Both the position numbers and the translations under genes were made by a program. From positions 124,001-188,000 of the forward strand of contig CAVUYY010000008.1 of the NCBI GenBank assembly GCA_963745775.1: 64,000 bases of DNA, read 5' to 3'. Origin of the DNA: Gaiellasilicea sp963745775. GTDB lineage: Bacteria > Actinomycetota > Thermoleophilia > Gaiellales > Gaiellaceae. Each line of letters starts with the position of its first letter. Within the stretch, counting starts at the first letter, position 1. The notes beneath the pieces were generated by a model. That model made no database searches and was not told the DNA's origin. It worked only from the letters and a program-made list of their open reading frames with translations. Below are positions 1-9,359 of this stretch, piece after piece.

Positions 1-758
1 CCTGCCGCTCCCGATCGCGCGCGTCCGCAACGTCCTCTCGGACTACCGCCGCGAGCTCGAGGCGCTCGGCGCGGAACGGACGCTCGCGATCGCGACGAGC
101 GCCGTCCGTGACGCCGACAACGGCGAGGCCTTCCTGGGCGAGATCGAGTGGAGCTACGGCTTCACGACGCGCCTCCTCTCGGGCGACGAGGAGGCGGCGA
201 TGACGCTCCGCGGGATCGGCAACCTGGCTCCCGGCACGCTCGTCGTCGACATCGGCGGTGGTTCGACCGAGGTTCAGGTCGTCGGAACGAACGTGCGCAC
301 GAGCCTCCAGATCGGCTGCGTCCGGCTGACGGAGCGCTACGGCGAGGACGTTCAGGCGATTCGCGCCCACGTGCGAAGCGTGCTGCCTGAGCTCGAGGCG
401 GTTCAGGCGGTGGGCGTGGCCGGCACGGTGACGACGCTCGCGGCGCTCGACCTCGGACTGGCGGAGTACGACGCCGAGCGAACGCACGGCCATGTGCTCT
501 CACGCGACGGCGGTCGAGGAGCAGACCGCGCGACTGGCCTCGCTCTCCGTCGACGAGCGTGCGCGGATCATGGAACCGGGACGGGCGCCGGTGATCGTCG
601 CGGGCGCGGCCATCCTCCTGGAGATCGTCGCGCGCTACGACCTCGCTGGGATCCAGGCGAGCGAGCGCGACATCCTCCACGGCGCCGCGCTCGCGGCCGC
701 CGAGCTGCCCGAGCGGGAAGAGGGCGCCGCGCCGCCCGGTGCCTATACCTGCTGCTAA
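1..758 (+). CDS. Ppx/GppA-family phosphatase (5'-partial, one frame break)
   Basis: Member of the Ppx/GppA phosphatases, which hydrolyse inorganic polyphosphate or the alarmone pppGpp. The window opens inside the gene. Frame 2 reads from base 2 and shows ATSAVRDADNG, LLSGDEEA, the phosphate-binding loop VVDIGGGSTEVQ and the second loop GVAGTVTTLAAL. At about 509-510 an extra G in GACGGCGGTC shifts the frame. The sense resumes in frame 3 as VEEQTARLASL and later ERDILHGAAL, ending TAA at 756-758. Removing that base joins the halves cleanly, so I read one gene with a sequence error. The N-terminal part lies outside the window, and the substrate cannot be told from this fragment. Confidence 0.85.
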
Positions 759-769
759 TCCGCGACGTG

Positions 770-1174
770 CTAGTCCGCGACGTCGGCCGGCGGCTCGTCC
801 TCGGCCAACCGCCGCTGGAGCACCGCCCTCGACAGCACGCCCACGAGCTTGCCGTGCTCGACAACCGGCACGCGCTCGAGATCGTGCTCCTCGAGGAAGT
901 GAAATGCCTCGTCGAGCGGCACGTCGGAGCCGATCGTGTTGTGCGGCGGCTCGGCGATCCCGCGGAGCTCGGTCGAGCGCGGATCGAGCCCGGCCGCGAC
1001 GACCGCTCGCACGAGCGTCTTGCGGGTGACCACCCCGACCAGGCGCCCGTCGTCGCAGACGAAGAGCGCCCGCACCTCGGGGCGCCCCAGAGCCTCCCCC
1101 GCCTCCTGAGCGCTTGCGCCTCCGTCGAGCATCGGGGGATCCGCGACCATCGCGTCGCGCACGCGGTCGCTCAC
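770..1174 (-). CDS. Two-CBS-domain protein
   Basis: A 134-residue protein made almost entirely of a tandem CBS pair (about residues 7-62 and 75-127), with VRDAMVADPPML opening the first and the pairs LVGVVTRKTL and LVGVLSRAVL closing each motif. Such stand-alone pairs form a Bateman module that binds adenosine nucleotides and regulates partner enzymes; no catalytic domain is present. The GTG start at 1172-1174 overlaps the TGA of the upstream dehydrogenase as GTGA, so the two are translationally coupled. This makes an energy-sensing role near amino-acid catabolism possible, but that is inference. It converges on the Ppx/GppA gene with an 11-base gap. Confidence 0.8.
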   Translation of the reverse strand: MSDRVRDAMVADPPMLDGGASAQEAGEALGRPEVRALFVCDDGRLVGVVTRKTLVRAVVAAGLDPRSTELRGIAEPPHNTIGSDVPLDEAFHFLEEHDLERVPVVEHGKLVGVLSRAVLQRRLAEDEPPADVAD

Positions 1175-2459
1175 GGATAAAGGCCCCGCGCCTCGAGCGC
1201 GCCGGCGACTTCGCGGATTCCCGCGACGAGCGCGGCGGTTCGGAGCGTGATCGAACGCTCGGCGGCGACATCCCAGACCCGGTCGAAGGCGTCGTCGAGC
1301 TTCTCGGCGAGCTTGAGCCGGATCTCGTCGCGATCCCAGAAGAGGCGGCCGAGATCCTGCACCCACTCGAAGTAGGAAACGGTGACGCCGCCGGCGTTCG
1401 CGAGGATGTCGGGCAGGATCGGGATGCCCCGTTCGGCCAGGATCGCGTCGCCTTCGAACGAGGTCGGGCCGTTCGCGCCCTCGGCGATCAGCCGCGCCCG
1501 GATCCGGCCGGCGTTCTCCTCCGTGACCTGATCCTCGCGCGCAGCCAGCACCAGGATGTCGCAGGGCAGCTCGAGCAGCTCCTCGTTCGTGATCCGGCGT
1601 CCACCCTCCCACGACTCGAGCGAGCCATTCGCAGCCGCGAAGGCGAGCATCGCGTCGACGTCGAGGCCCGCCTCGTCGACCACGCCGCCGGAGACGTCGG
1701 AGACGGCGATCACGCTCGCCCCGCGCGCGACGAGCTCGTGCGCGGCGATCCCGCCCGACGTTGCCGAATCCCTGGACGACGCACCGCTGCTCGACCAGAC
1801 TTCCAGCCGAGACGCTGGCACGCGCGCGCGACCACCATCACGACGCCCGCACCCGTCGCCTCTTGCCGGAAGACCGAGCCGCCGATCGAGATCGGCTTGC
1901 CGGTCACGATCTCCGGGACGGCGTGGCCCATCTGCATCGAATACGTGTCCATCATCCACGCCATCGTCTGCTCGTTCGTCGCCATGTCGGGCGCGGGAAT
2001 GTCCTCCTGGGGCCCGATCACGGGAAGCAGGTCGGACGTGAACCGGCGCGTCAGCCGCTCGAGCTCGAATGCCGACATCTGGCGCGGATTGCAGCGGACG
2101 CCGCCCTTGGCGCCGCCATAGGGGAGCCTGAGGAGCGCGCACTTCCACGTCATCCAGACCGCGAGCGCGGCACATTCGCCGAGCGTGACCTCGGTGTCGT
2201 AGCGCATCCCGCCTTTCGTCGGCCCGAGCACGCTCGAGTGCTGGACGCGATAGCCGGCGAAGACGACCCGGCGTTCGTCGTCGAGCCGGACGGGAACGGA
2301 GAGCATGACGGCCCGCTCCGGGTAGCGCAGCCGCTCGGCGACTCCTTCGGAGATGTCCGCATAGGGCATTGCCTGCTCGAACTGCGCGATCGCCGTGCGG
2401 AAGAGCGGCGTGTCCCACTCGAGCTGGGTATGGGAGGCCGCTTCCTCGATCTGAGCCAT
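1171..2459 (-). CDS. Glu/Leu/Phe/Val dehydrogenase (two frame breaks)
   Basis: NAD(P)-dependent amino-acid dehydrogenase of the glutamate dehydrogenase family, catalysing reversible oxidative deamination. The N-terminal catalytic half shows GPTKGGMRY, the second lysine in MTWKCAL and PYGGAKGGV; the C-terminal Rossmann half shows GGIAAHELVARGASVIAVSD and ANAGGVTVSYFEW. The reading changes frame at about 1799 (extra A in CAGACTTCC) and about 1755 (extra C in CCGCCCGACG). Between the two breaks the third frame reads CVVQGFGNVG, the expected nucleotide-binding glycine motif, so both are +1 insertions. The span is 428 codons after correction, normal for the family. Substrate preference (Glu or branched-chain) is not resolved. 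Its stop overlaps the CBS gene. Confidence 0.88.
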
Positions 2460-2497
2460 CGGCGGAGTGTATTCAGCCGGCGATTCCGATCAACCGA

Positions 2498-2582
2498 TGC
2501 CGGGGGAGGGAGTCGAACCCTCATGGCCCGAGGGCCACCCGATTTTAAGTCGGGCGCGTCTGACCGGTTCCGCCACCCCGGC
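2498..2582 (-). tRNA. tRNA-Leu(TAA)
   Basis: On the minus strand an 85-base cloverleaf runs from GCCGGGG (acceptor) to CCCCGGC plus discriminator A. The anticodon stem CCCGA/TCGGG encloses the loop CTTAAAA, giving anticodon TAA, which reads UUA/UUG leucine codons. The T arm GGGTTCGACTCCC is canonical, and the long variable arm expected of a class II leucine tRNA (GGCCCTCGGGCC region) is present. CCA is not encoded. It sits alone between the dehydrogenase and the DUF3105 gene. Confidence 0.95.
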
Positions 2583-2604
2583 GTCCGGCCAGTCTAGAGC
2601 GCGT

Positions 2605-3315
2605 CTATCCCCCGCCCGGAACGAGCTGGTCCATCGGGAACCGCTCTGGCCCCTTGCCACGGTGCTCGTCGACGAAGGTCGAGAACGCATCCTCGTTGAA
2701 CTCCGTGCACTCGGCGAGATACCCGCGGCCACGATCCGGCTCGCCGCCGGGCGTCGGTTCGGGAGCCGTCCACGCGGTGAGCGCGATCTTCTGCCCGAGC
2801 TGCGGGAGCGGTGCCACGATCAGACCGTTCGGGTCGTCGTCGTAGAAGGCCCGGATCGCCTCGATCTCGGCCTCTGGAACGTCCCTGCCGTAATGGATGA
2901 CCACAGCGCCATGCTCGAGGTTGTGCGTCGTCTGGACGAGCGGCACCTCCTCGTCGTAGGAGCCGAAGATGGCGGTCTGGCCGAAGTGGGGGCCGCTCGT
3001 GGGCGGGAAGGAGTTCCACTTGGGCTTCGTCTCGAGCGTCGGGACGTCGGTGTGGTCGGGCGTGTTCGCCTGAGCCGGGAAGCTCCTGAGCGTGCAGCCC
3101 GCGTCCTCGAGCACCGCCGCCTCGCTCTTGTCGCCGCCGCCGCCGAGGAACAGGAATCCGAGCACGACGACGAGAGCGGCGATCCCGGAGCCGGCGAGGA
3201 TGTAGAGCATCCGCCTCTGCCGCTCCGCGTCGGCTGCGCTCGTGGGCGTGCTCCGGCGCTGCGGAGCCTGGACGGGCCGCTTCGGCGGCGTGGGAGCGCG
3301 GTCTTTGCGGGCCAT
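2605..3315 (-). CDS. DUF3105 membrane-anchored protein
   Basis: A 236-residue protein with a basic, proline-rich N-terminus (about 1-35), one membrane segment (MLYILAGSGIAALVVVLGFL, about 36-58) and a DUF3105 domain outside the membrane. Family marks are PTSGPHFG, HNLEHGAVVIHY and TAWTAPE. The HNLEHG histidines suggest metal binding, but the family has no established function. It starts at ATG 3313-3315 and is divergent from rmuC, with a 65-base gap shared by both promoters. Confidence 0.85.
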   Translation of the reverse strand: MARKDRAPTPPKRPVQAPQRRSTPTSAADAERQRRMLYILAGSGIAALVVVLGFLFLGGGGDKSEAAVLEDAGCTLRSFPAQANTPDHTDVPTLETKPKWNSFPPTSGPHFGQTAIFGSYDEEVPLVQTTHNLEHGAVVIHYGRDVPEAEIEAIRAFYDDDPNGLIVAPLPQLGQKIALTAWTAPEPTPGGEPDRGRGYLAECTEFNEDAFSTFVDEHRGKGPERFPMDQLVPGGG

Positions 3316-3380
3316 TGCCGCGGCGACTGTAGCAGCGGCCGCCTGTCCGTCCGACCCGATCTCTAGCGTTCGTCGGCCCG

Positions 3381-4436
3381 ATGACCGTCCTGACTCTCAT
3401 CCTCGTTCTCGCCCTCGCCGTGGCGCTCGCTGTCGGCGGATTCCAGCTCGTCCGCTCGCTCCGCGGTGACATCGGCGGGACGCTCGGACGACTCGACGGC
3501 ACGCTCGGCGAGCTCGAGTCGCGGCTCGACCGAAGGCTGGGTGACCTCGATGCGAAGGTCGACCGGAGACTCGAAGGCCTCGACGGCCGGCTCCTCGCCA
3601 CGCAGCGCAACGCGGGCGAGACGGCGACGCAGATCTCGGAGAAGCTGGCCCGGGTCGAGCAGGGAACGAAGAGCATGCTCGAGCGCGCCAACGACCTCAA
3701 GCGACTCGAGCAGGCGCTGCGCCCGCCGAAGGCGCGCGGCGGGTTCGGCGAGCTGTTGCTGGCGAACCTCCTCGCCGACATGCTCCCTTCCGCCGCTTAC
3801 GAGCTCCAGCACGGCTTCACGAGCGGCGAGCGGGTCGACGCGGTCGTGCGCGCGGAGAAGCTTCTCCCCGTCGACGCCAAGTTCCCGCTCGACAACGTCC
3901 ACCGCGTCCTGGACGCCGAGGACGACGAGCAGCGCCTCGTCGCCCGCCGGATGCTCGCGCGGGACGTGAAGGGGCACGTCGACGCGATCGCGACGAAGTA
4001 CATCAAGCCGGGCGAGGGCACCTACGACTTCGCCTTCATGTACCTCCCGGCCGAGACGGTGTACTACGAGATCGCCTGCGGCGGCACGGGCGACCTGCAC
4101 CAGTACTCGCTCGCCAAGCGCGTGTTCCCCGTCTCGCCGGCCACCTTCCATGCCTACCTGACGATGATCGTGCTCGGCCTCCGCGGCCTGCAGATCGAGA
4201 AGCACGCCCAGGACGTGATGGCGTATTGCGGGCAGCTCGCGAAGGACTTTTCGCGTTTCAAGGACGATTTCGACGTGGTCGGCAAGCACATCGGAAACGC
4301 GCAGGCGAAGTACGGCGAGTCGCAGCGCCGGCTCGAACGGTTCGAGACGCGCCTCGAGCAGGCCGTCGACGAGGACGCGCTCGAGCAGCGCGCGGTCAGC
4401 GAGATCGAGCCGCTCCGGGCGATCGACGCCGCCTAG
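3381..4436 (+). CDS. rmuC: DNA recombination protein RmuC
   Basis: A 351-residue RmuC-family protein. An N-terminal membrane segment (about residues 3-20) is followed by a coiled-coil stretch rich in RLDGTLGELESRLDRR-type heptads (about 25-120) and the conserved RmuC nuclease-like domain with GGFGELLLANLLADMLP, VDAKFPLDN and FMYLPAETVYYE. In E. coli RmuC limits inversions at short inverted repeats; a restriction-nuclease-like fold has been predicted. The length and domain order are normal. It converges on the eRF1-like gene, with stops nine bases apart. Confidence 0.9.
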   Translation: MTVLTLILVLALAVALAVGGFQLVRSLRGDIGGTLGRLDGTLGELESRLDRRLGDLDAKVDRRLEGLDGRLLATQRNAGETATQISEKLARVEQGTKSMLERANDLKRLEQALRPPKARGGFGELLLANLLADMLPSAAYELQHGFTSGERVDAVVRAEKLLPVDAKFPLDNVHRVLDAEDDEQRLVARRMLARDVKGHVDAIATKYIKPGEGTYDFAFMYLPAETVYYEIACGGTGDLHQYSLAKRVFPVSPATFHAYLTMIVLGLRGLQIEKHAQDVMAYCGQLAKDFSRFKDDFDVVGKHIGNAQAKYGESQRRLERFETRLEQAVDEDALEQRAVSEIEPLRAIDAA

Positions 4437-4445
4437 AGCGGCGAG

Positions 4446-5590
4446 CTAGTACCGCAGAATCGCGCCGATCCCCTCGACCGGATCGAGGTCGCTGCCGGTG
4501 CTCGAGCGCCCGCACCTCGCCGCCGTGGGCGAGTGCCAGCCGCACAGCGAGATCGAGCCCGTCGTCACGCGGCTCCATGGTCGTGCCGTCGAGGGGGCAG
4601 GAGCTCGCCTGCCGCGGCAGCCCGGCCGCACGCCGGACAGCGGAACGCGTCCCGGCGCGCACCGTCCCGATAGAGCAAGAGCTCGATCCGGCCGTCGGAG
4701 GCCGCCTCCAGCGTGTCCTCCCAGCCGGCGACACCGCGCGCGCCCCGACCCGTCGCCTCGCGCCAACGCTCCACGAGCTCGGTCTCGCGATCTGCTCGCC
4801 ACTGCTCGAGGAGCGGTCGTGCCGCCTCCTGCAGCTCCGCCGGCCCAGCGTGCTGCTCGACGGCCGCCCAACCGATGACCGCGTCGGCGACCTCCGTCGA
4901 CAGGACGGCGGCGATCTCGGGTCGCACGTCGTCGGAGCAGGCGATCACGATCCGCGGTCGGTCGAGGCGTCGGAACGACCGCTCGAGCTCCGCAGCGACC
5001 GTCTTGTAGTGCTCGTGCGCGACGTTCTCGATGTGGCGCTGGAACCGGGCCTGCGACCAGCCCCCCTGGTCGTGACGACTCGGCGCGTCTTCGGTGCGGT
5101 CGACGATCTCGTCGAGCCTGCCGTCACGCAACGCGAGCACGCGGCCCAACTCGCGGTTGACGACGGCGACGAGGGCGCCGTTGCCACGACCGAGCAGCGG
5201 CACGAGGGGAGCGAGCAGGAAGTCGTCGGCTACGCGTACTGCGTCGGGCACGGAGGACGCCAACGGGAGCACGTTCCAGACGTTGTCGAGCCCGGCTGCG
5301 AACACGGCCAGCCCATGTGAGCCGCCGCGATCGAGCTCCGCGTCGAAGAACCGCTCGAGCCGCTCGAAGTCGGCCTTCAACCCCTGGCGCACCTCGTGCG
5401 CGAGGTCGCCACGAGTCGCGCCGTGCGACTTCGCCGCCTGGTCGAGCAGCGAGCTCACGCGCGTCGCGGTGTCGCCGGCCGTCGGGCTGACACTGGGATG
5501 GAGATCGAGGTAGAGACTGATCGCGCAGCCGTTCTGTGCTCGGAACGCCGCCAGATCGCGGAGGCTCTCGAGGCTCACCGTCGTCGTCAT
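4446..5590 (-). CDS. Bacterial archaeo-eukaryotic release-factor-like protein (baeRF type, two frame breaks)
   Basis: Reads as an eRF1/Vms1-like protein of the baeRF superfamily: an N-terminal CAISLYLDLHPS strand, a central Rossmann-like part with GALVAVVNRELGRVLAL and GRLDEIVDR, a domain with RPRIVIACSDDVRPE, and a C-terminal zinc ribbon (CPACGR then CPLDG). Relatives are linked to stalled-ribosome or hibernation processes, but no function is assigned to this subfamily. An extra C near 4599 (GAGCTCCTGCC) and another near 4497 (GAGCACCGGC) each shift the frame by +1; corrected, the protein is about 380 residues ending GIGAILRY. It is divergent from trxB. Confidence 0.72.
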
Positions 5591-5731
5591 CTCGACCTTT
5601 CTGCCAGAACCGGCCCGATCTTAAGCGTCTCTGACTGCTGCCGCGACGGAGAGCCACCTCGGAACACCCGACACCCCCGATTCGTTCTCTATGGTGAGGT
5701 TCGCACTGGCGGCCAGAGGAGGAAATGAGCG

Positions 5732-6715
5732 GTGGACGACGTTCGTGAAGTGATCATCATCGGTGGAGGTCCCGCCGGGTATACCGCTGCGCTCTATGCC
5801 GCGCGCGCCAACCTGAAGCCGCTCGTGATCGAGGGGTTCCAGTGGGGCGGCCAGCTCATGATCACGAGCGAGGTCGAGAACTATCCGGGATACGCCGAGG
5901 GCGTGATGGGCCCGGCGATGATGAGTGAGTTTCGCGAGCAGGCGGAGCGGTTCGGCACCGAGTTCGTCACCGACGACGTCACGCGCGTCGATTTCTCCGA
6001 GCGACCGTTCCGCGTCGTCGTCGGCGACGAGGAGTACCGCGCGGAGACCGTGATCGTGGCGACCGGGGCAACCGCGCGCCAGATCGGCCTGGAGTCCGAG
6101 CGGGCGTTGCACGGCCGTGGCGTCACGTACTGCGCGACCTGCGACGGGGCCTTCTACCGCGATCGGGAGGTCGTCGTCGTCGGCGGCGGCGACTCGGCGA
6201 TGGAGGAGGCGCTCTTCCTGACCAAGTTCGCGTCCAAGGTGACGATCGTCCACCGGCGAGGCGAGTTCCGCGCCTCGCAGATCATGGTCGACCGAGCGAA
6301 GGCGCACGAAAAGATCGAGATCCTGACGCCCTACGTCGTCGACGAGGTGCTCGGCGTCGAGAGCGGCAAGCTCTCCGGCGTGCGCCTCTCGAACGTCGAG
6401 ACGGGGGAGCAGCTCGACTACGCGACCGACGGGCTCTTCGTCGCGATCGGGCACGACCCGACGACCAAGCTCTTCGTCGACCAGCTCGAGCACGACGACG
6501 CCGGTTACCTCATCACGAAGGGGAAGTCGACCGAGACGAACATCCCGGGTGTGTTCGCCGCAGGCGATGTCCAGGATCACGTCTACCGGCAAGCAGTGAC
6601 CGCGGCCGGATCGGGTTGCGCCGCGGCGCTCGACGCGGAGCGCTTCCTCGCCGATGCGCACGGGCATCTCGAAGCGGCGCTCACCGCTCCGCGCGAGCAG
6701 ACCCAGCCCGCCTAA
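5732..6715 (+). CDS. trxB: Thioredoxin reductase
   Basis: NADPH-dependent flavoprotein that reduces thioredoxin. The FAD motif IIGGGPAGYTAALYAAR lies at about residues 8-24, the redox disulfide CATC at about 135-138, the NADPH motif VVGGGDSAMEEA at about 150-161, and the C-terminal FAD signature FAAGDVQDHVYRQ is present. At 327 residues it has normal length plus a short C-terminal tail. The start is GTG at 5732-5734, preceded by GAGGAGG at 5716-5722; an ATG at 5725 is out of frame. No thioredoxin gene is adjacent. Confidence 0.95.
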   Translation: MDDVREVIIIGGGPAGYTAALYAARANLKPLVIEGFQWGGQLMITSEVENYPGYAEGVMGPAMMSEFREQAERFGTEFVTDDVTRVDFSERPFRVVVGDEEYRAETVIVATGATARQIGLESERALHGRGVTYCATCDGAFYRDREVVVVGGGDSAMEEALFLTKFASKVTIVHRRGEFRASQIMVDRAKAHEKIEILTPYVVDEVLGVESGKLSGVRLSNVETGEQLDYATDGLFVAIGHDPTTKLFVDQLEHDDAGYLITKGKSTETNIPGVFAAGDVQDHVYRQAVTAAGSGCAAALDAERFLADAHGHLEAALTAPREQTQPA

Positions 6716-6759
6716 CTCGTTATGGAGGCTCCGGCCGACGCGGCCGCTAGCCTCGCCTC

Positions 6760-7677
6760 GTGGCCCGCGGCGTGCGCTGGATCGACCTCCTCGACGCCTC
6801 CCGCGACGAGCTCGTCGACGAATCGCCGGTCGAGCTCCATTGGAGCGCACTCGAGCAGCTGCTCGCCCCGCCACCGGATCGGGCGACCGCCCGGCCGCGC
6901 TTCGAGAGCCACGGCGACTACGTCTTCGGCGTCCTCGTCGTGCCGGTCGCCGTTCCCGAGGACGACCGCGTCTTCTATCAGGAGATCGACTTCGTGCTCA
7001 CGCCGGCGGTGGCGCTGACGGTGCGCAAGACCCCGCCGGACGAGGAGCCGTTCTCGATCGAGCAGGTTCAGGCCGCCTGCGACGCCCACGGGGCGCCGTC
7101 GGCAGGGCTCGTCCTCTATTACCTCGTCGACGACGTGGCGGAGCGATACCTGAGCTTGCTCGACTCCCTGAACGACGAGATCGACGAGCTCGAGTCGGGA
7201 ATCGAGAGCTGGCCGAACGCGCGCGTCAGACGCCGCCTCTCCGATCTCCGAGAGGACATCCTCCAGATCCGCCGCACCCTCGGGCCGACGCGCGACGCGG
7301 TCCGCCGGATCGTGGACGGCCGCGTCGACGTCGGCGACGACGAGCTCTTCGACCGGCAGCTCGAGCTCAGCTTCGCGGATGCCCACGACAAGCTGTTGCA
7401 TTCGGTCGAGTCGCTCGACGTGGCACGCGACCTGATCTCGAGCGCCCGCGACTACCACCAGTCGAAGATCGCCCAGGATCAGAACGAGGTCGTGAAGAAG
7501 CTGGCGGTGGTTGCCTCGCTGCTCCTGCTGCCGACGTTCATCGTCGGGGTCTACGGCCAGAACTTCGAGCACATGCCGGAGCTCGGCTGGCGGCTTGGCT
7601 ATGGGTTCTCGTGGGCGATCATCGCCGTGACCACGGTCGGGCAACTGGTCTTCTTCCGCTGGAAGCGCTGGATCTGA
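6760..7677 (+). CDS. CorA-like divalent-cation channel with GQN in place of GMN
   Basis: A 305-residue CorA/MIT-superfamily protein. A cytoplasmic alpha/beta funnel domain (about 1-140) precedes long helices (LNDEIDELESGIES onwards) and two C-terminal membrane helices (about 248-270 and 282-302). The pore signature is VYGQNFEHMPE, so the usual GMN filter is GQN, while the MPEL that follows is conserved. Such proteins move Mg2+ or other divalent ions; the altered filter makes the ion uncertain. The start is GTG 6760-6762. It follows trxB by 44 bases in the same direction. Confidence 0.82.
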   Translation: MARGVRWIDLLDASRDELVDESPVELHWSALEQLLAPPPDRATARPRFESHGDYVFGVLVVPVAVPEDDRVFYQEIDFVLTPAVALTVRKTPPDEEPFSIEQVQAACDAHGAPSAGLVLYYLVDDVAERYLSLLDSLNDEIDELESGIESWPNARVRRRLSDLREDILQIRRTLGPTRDAVRRIVDGRVDVGDDELFDRQLELSFADAHDKLLHSVESLDVARDLISSARDYHQSKIAQDQNEVVKKLAVVASLLLLPTFIVGVYGQNFEHMPELGWRLGYGFSWAIIAVTTVGQLVFFRWKRWI

Positions 7678-7698
7678 CCTCGTCGCTACGCTGATTCG

Positions 7699-8166
7699 GT
7701 GCCGTTCTTCATCTGCCCGAACTGCAAGAACAGGTCGCTCGACCACGACGGCCGCCAGGGAATGCTGAATCAGGCTGTGGCGTGCGAGCGCTGTGGTTTC
7801 GGCTTTCTCTTCGAGCTGCTCGACGACTACTACCCCGGGCCGAATGCCGGCCTCGTGGCGTGCGACAAGGGTGGTCGGATCCTCGCCGCCGGTCGCGGAG
7901 TCTTCGAGCTGACCGGGTTCCGGGAGCGCGAGCTGATGGGCAAGGACGTGGTCGAAGCCTTTGGGCTCGGCGGCTTCGAGCTCGACAGCAATCCGATCGC
8001 GCTCGCGCTCGAATGGGGCGTTCGCCGGCTCGACGAGCGGATCGACCTGCGCACGCGCGCCGGCAGCGTGAAGCCGGTCACTGCCGATGTCTTTCCCGGC
8101 TATGACAGCGACGGCGGCCTGCTCATCGCGCTCTCGCCGCGACGGGCGAGCAGACCGCCGGTCTGA
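7699..8166 (+). CDS. Zinc-ribbon plus PAS-domain protein
   Basis: A 155-residue protein that opens with a zinc-ribbon pair (CPNCKNRS at 6-13 and CERCGFGF about 22 residues later), followed by a single PAS domain (about residues 48-150: GLVACDKGGRILAAGRG, FELTGFRERELMGKDVVEAF). There is no kinase, DNA-binding or cyclase output domain, so it probably signals by protein contact or binds nucleic acid through the ribbon; the ligand is unknown. The start is GTG 7699-7701, 21 bases after the CorA-like gene, suggesting one operon. Its TGA stop abuts the TCA of the convergent hydrolase, giving TGATCA. Confidence 0.7.
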   Translation: MPFFICPNCKNRSLDHDGRQGMLNQAVACERCGFGFLFELLDDYYPGPNAGLVACDKGGRILAAGRGVFELTGFRERELMGKDVVEAFGLGGFELDSNPIALALEWGVRRLDERIDLRTRAGSVKPVTADVFPGYDSDGGLLIALSPRRASRPPV

Positions 8167-9229
8167 TCAGCCGACGACGCTCTTCGTCGCCTCGCTATTC
8201 CCGTTCACATCGACCGCTCGCCAGGTGAGCGACACCCCGGACGCCACTGTGACCGGGGCGGTGTACCTCGTCCAACCGGCGGTCCCGAGCCGGATCTCGA
8301 TTCCGGCGAGCCCGGCGTTGTCGGTCGCGGCAAGCGTCACGAGCGTTCCCCCGGGCGCGGGCGCAGTCGTCGCGAACGAGCTCGGCGCAGCGACGTCGCG
8401 GAAGTCGAAGGTCGCGCTCCAGCTGACGCCGGCGAGCTTGGTCTGGCCCGCCACCGAGGGATGGAAGTAGTCGCGAGTCGTGACGTCGGCGCGCACGAAG
8501 GCCGTGTTGAAGCCCGCGTTTCCGTCGAAGCGACAGTGGACGTAGAGCGCGCAAGCCGCGGCAAGTTGCGTGTTGTAGTCGATGTTGCGCTGCCGCACTC
8601 GGGCGCGCCGATCGCTGTCGGCTGGCGGCATTCGAGAGCGGGTTCGCAAGCATCGACTGGCAGATCCCCGCGGCCGACCAGACCGACACGGCGCCGAAGT
8701 TGTACCGGTAGATCGAGAAGAGCTGGTAGATGTCCGGGATGCTCGAGACGAAGATCCGGGCGTCGGGCAGTCCGGTCGAGAGGGTTGCGAGCGACTGCTC
8801 GAGCTGAGCGCGGAACGTCGCGGTCGGCGTCATGGACGCCTCGCTCGACGCGCACACGTCGTTCGCGCCCATCAGGATCGTCACGTATGCAGCCCGCCGC
8901 GCCACCGCCGCCTGAACCTGGCCGCCGAGATCGGCCATGTCCGCACCGGTGACGGCGTGGTTCGAGGTCCGGCCCGAGATCGCAGGATTCGTGGCGAGGA
9001 TGCGACGGTAGTGCGTCCACGTCGCCGTGCCGGTCGACCACGAGTTCGACGGGCAGTCGACGTACGGGAACCAACAGGTGTTGAAGGCGCGAGTGATCGA
9101 GTCGCCGGTGGACGCGATCGAGCTCGGAGGGCCGACGACAGCGGGCTCGGCGAGCGCAGGCGCAGCCGTGCCCAGAGCGGCAGCCGCAAGCGCGGCGAAC
9201 GCCGACGCCAGTGAGACTCGTGCCTTCAT
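8167..9229 (-). CDS. Secreted SGNH/GDSL hydrolase with C-terminal beta domain (one frame break)
   Basis: An exported esterase/lipase-like enzyme. A signal peptide (MKARVSLASAFAALAAAALG, cleavage near ALA-EP) precedes the SGNH blocks: STGDSITRAF (catalytic Ser), LMGANDVCAS (block III) and DYFHPSVAGQ (Asp and His). About 90 C-terminal residues (VTLAATDNAGLAG to LTWRAVDVNGNSEA) look like an Ig-like or chitobiase-C-type beta domain. The frame changes between about 8615 and 8640 with +1 character; corrected length is 353 residues. The ATG at 9227-9229 has GAGGAGGAA just upstream, so I prefer it to the longer open frame. The substrate is unknown. Confidence 0.82.
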
Positions 9230-9359
9230 GGTTCCTCCTCGGGTGGGCAGCGCTGCGATGGTGCCACCGAACGCAGCCGCTGTCCAGCCCGCCACGCAGG
9301 CGAAAGTCGAGCCCCCAACGGGGGAGCGAGGCCCCCACTCGGAACGCTAGACGAGAAGC

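Noticed and set aside
9300..9359. Possible small RNA between nth and the SGNH gene (GCCCCCAACGGGGG hairpin)
   Set aside because: Only one small GC stem is visible, without promoter or conserved structure. It is more likely a terminator-like or random GC feature.
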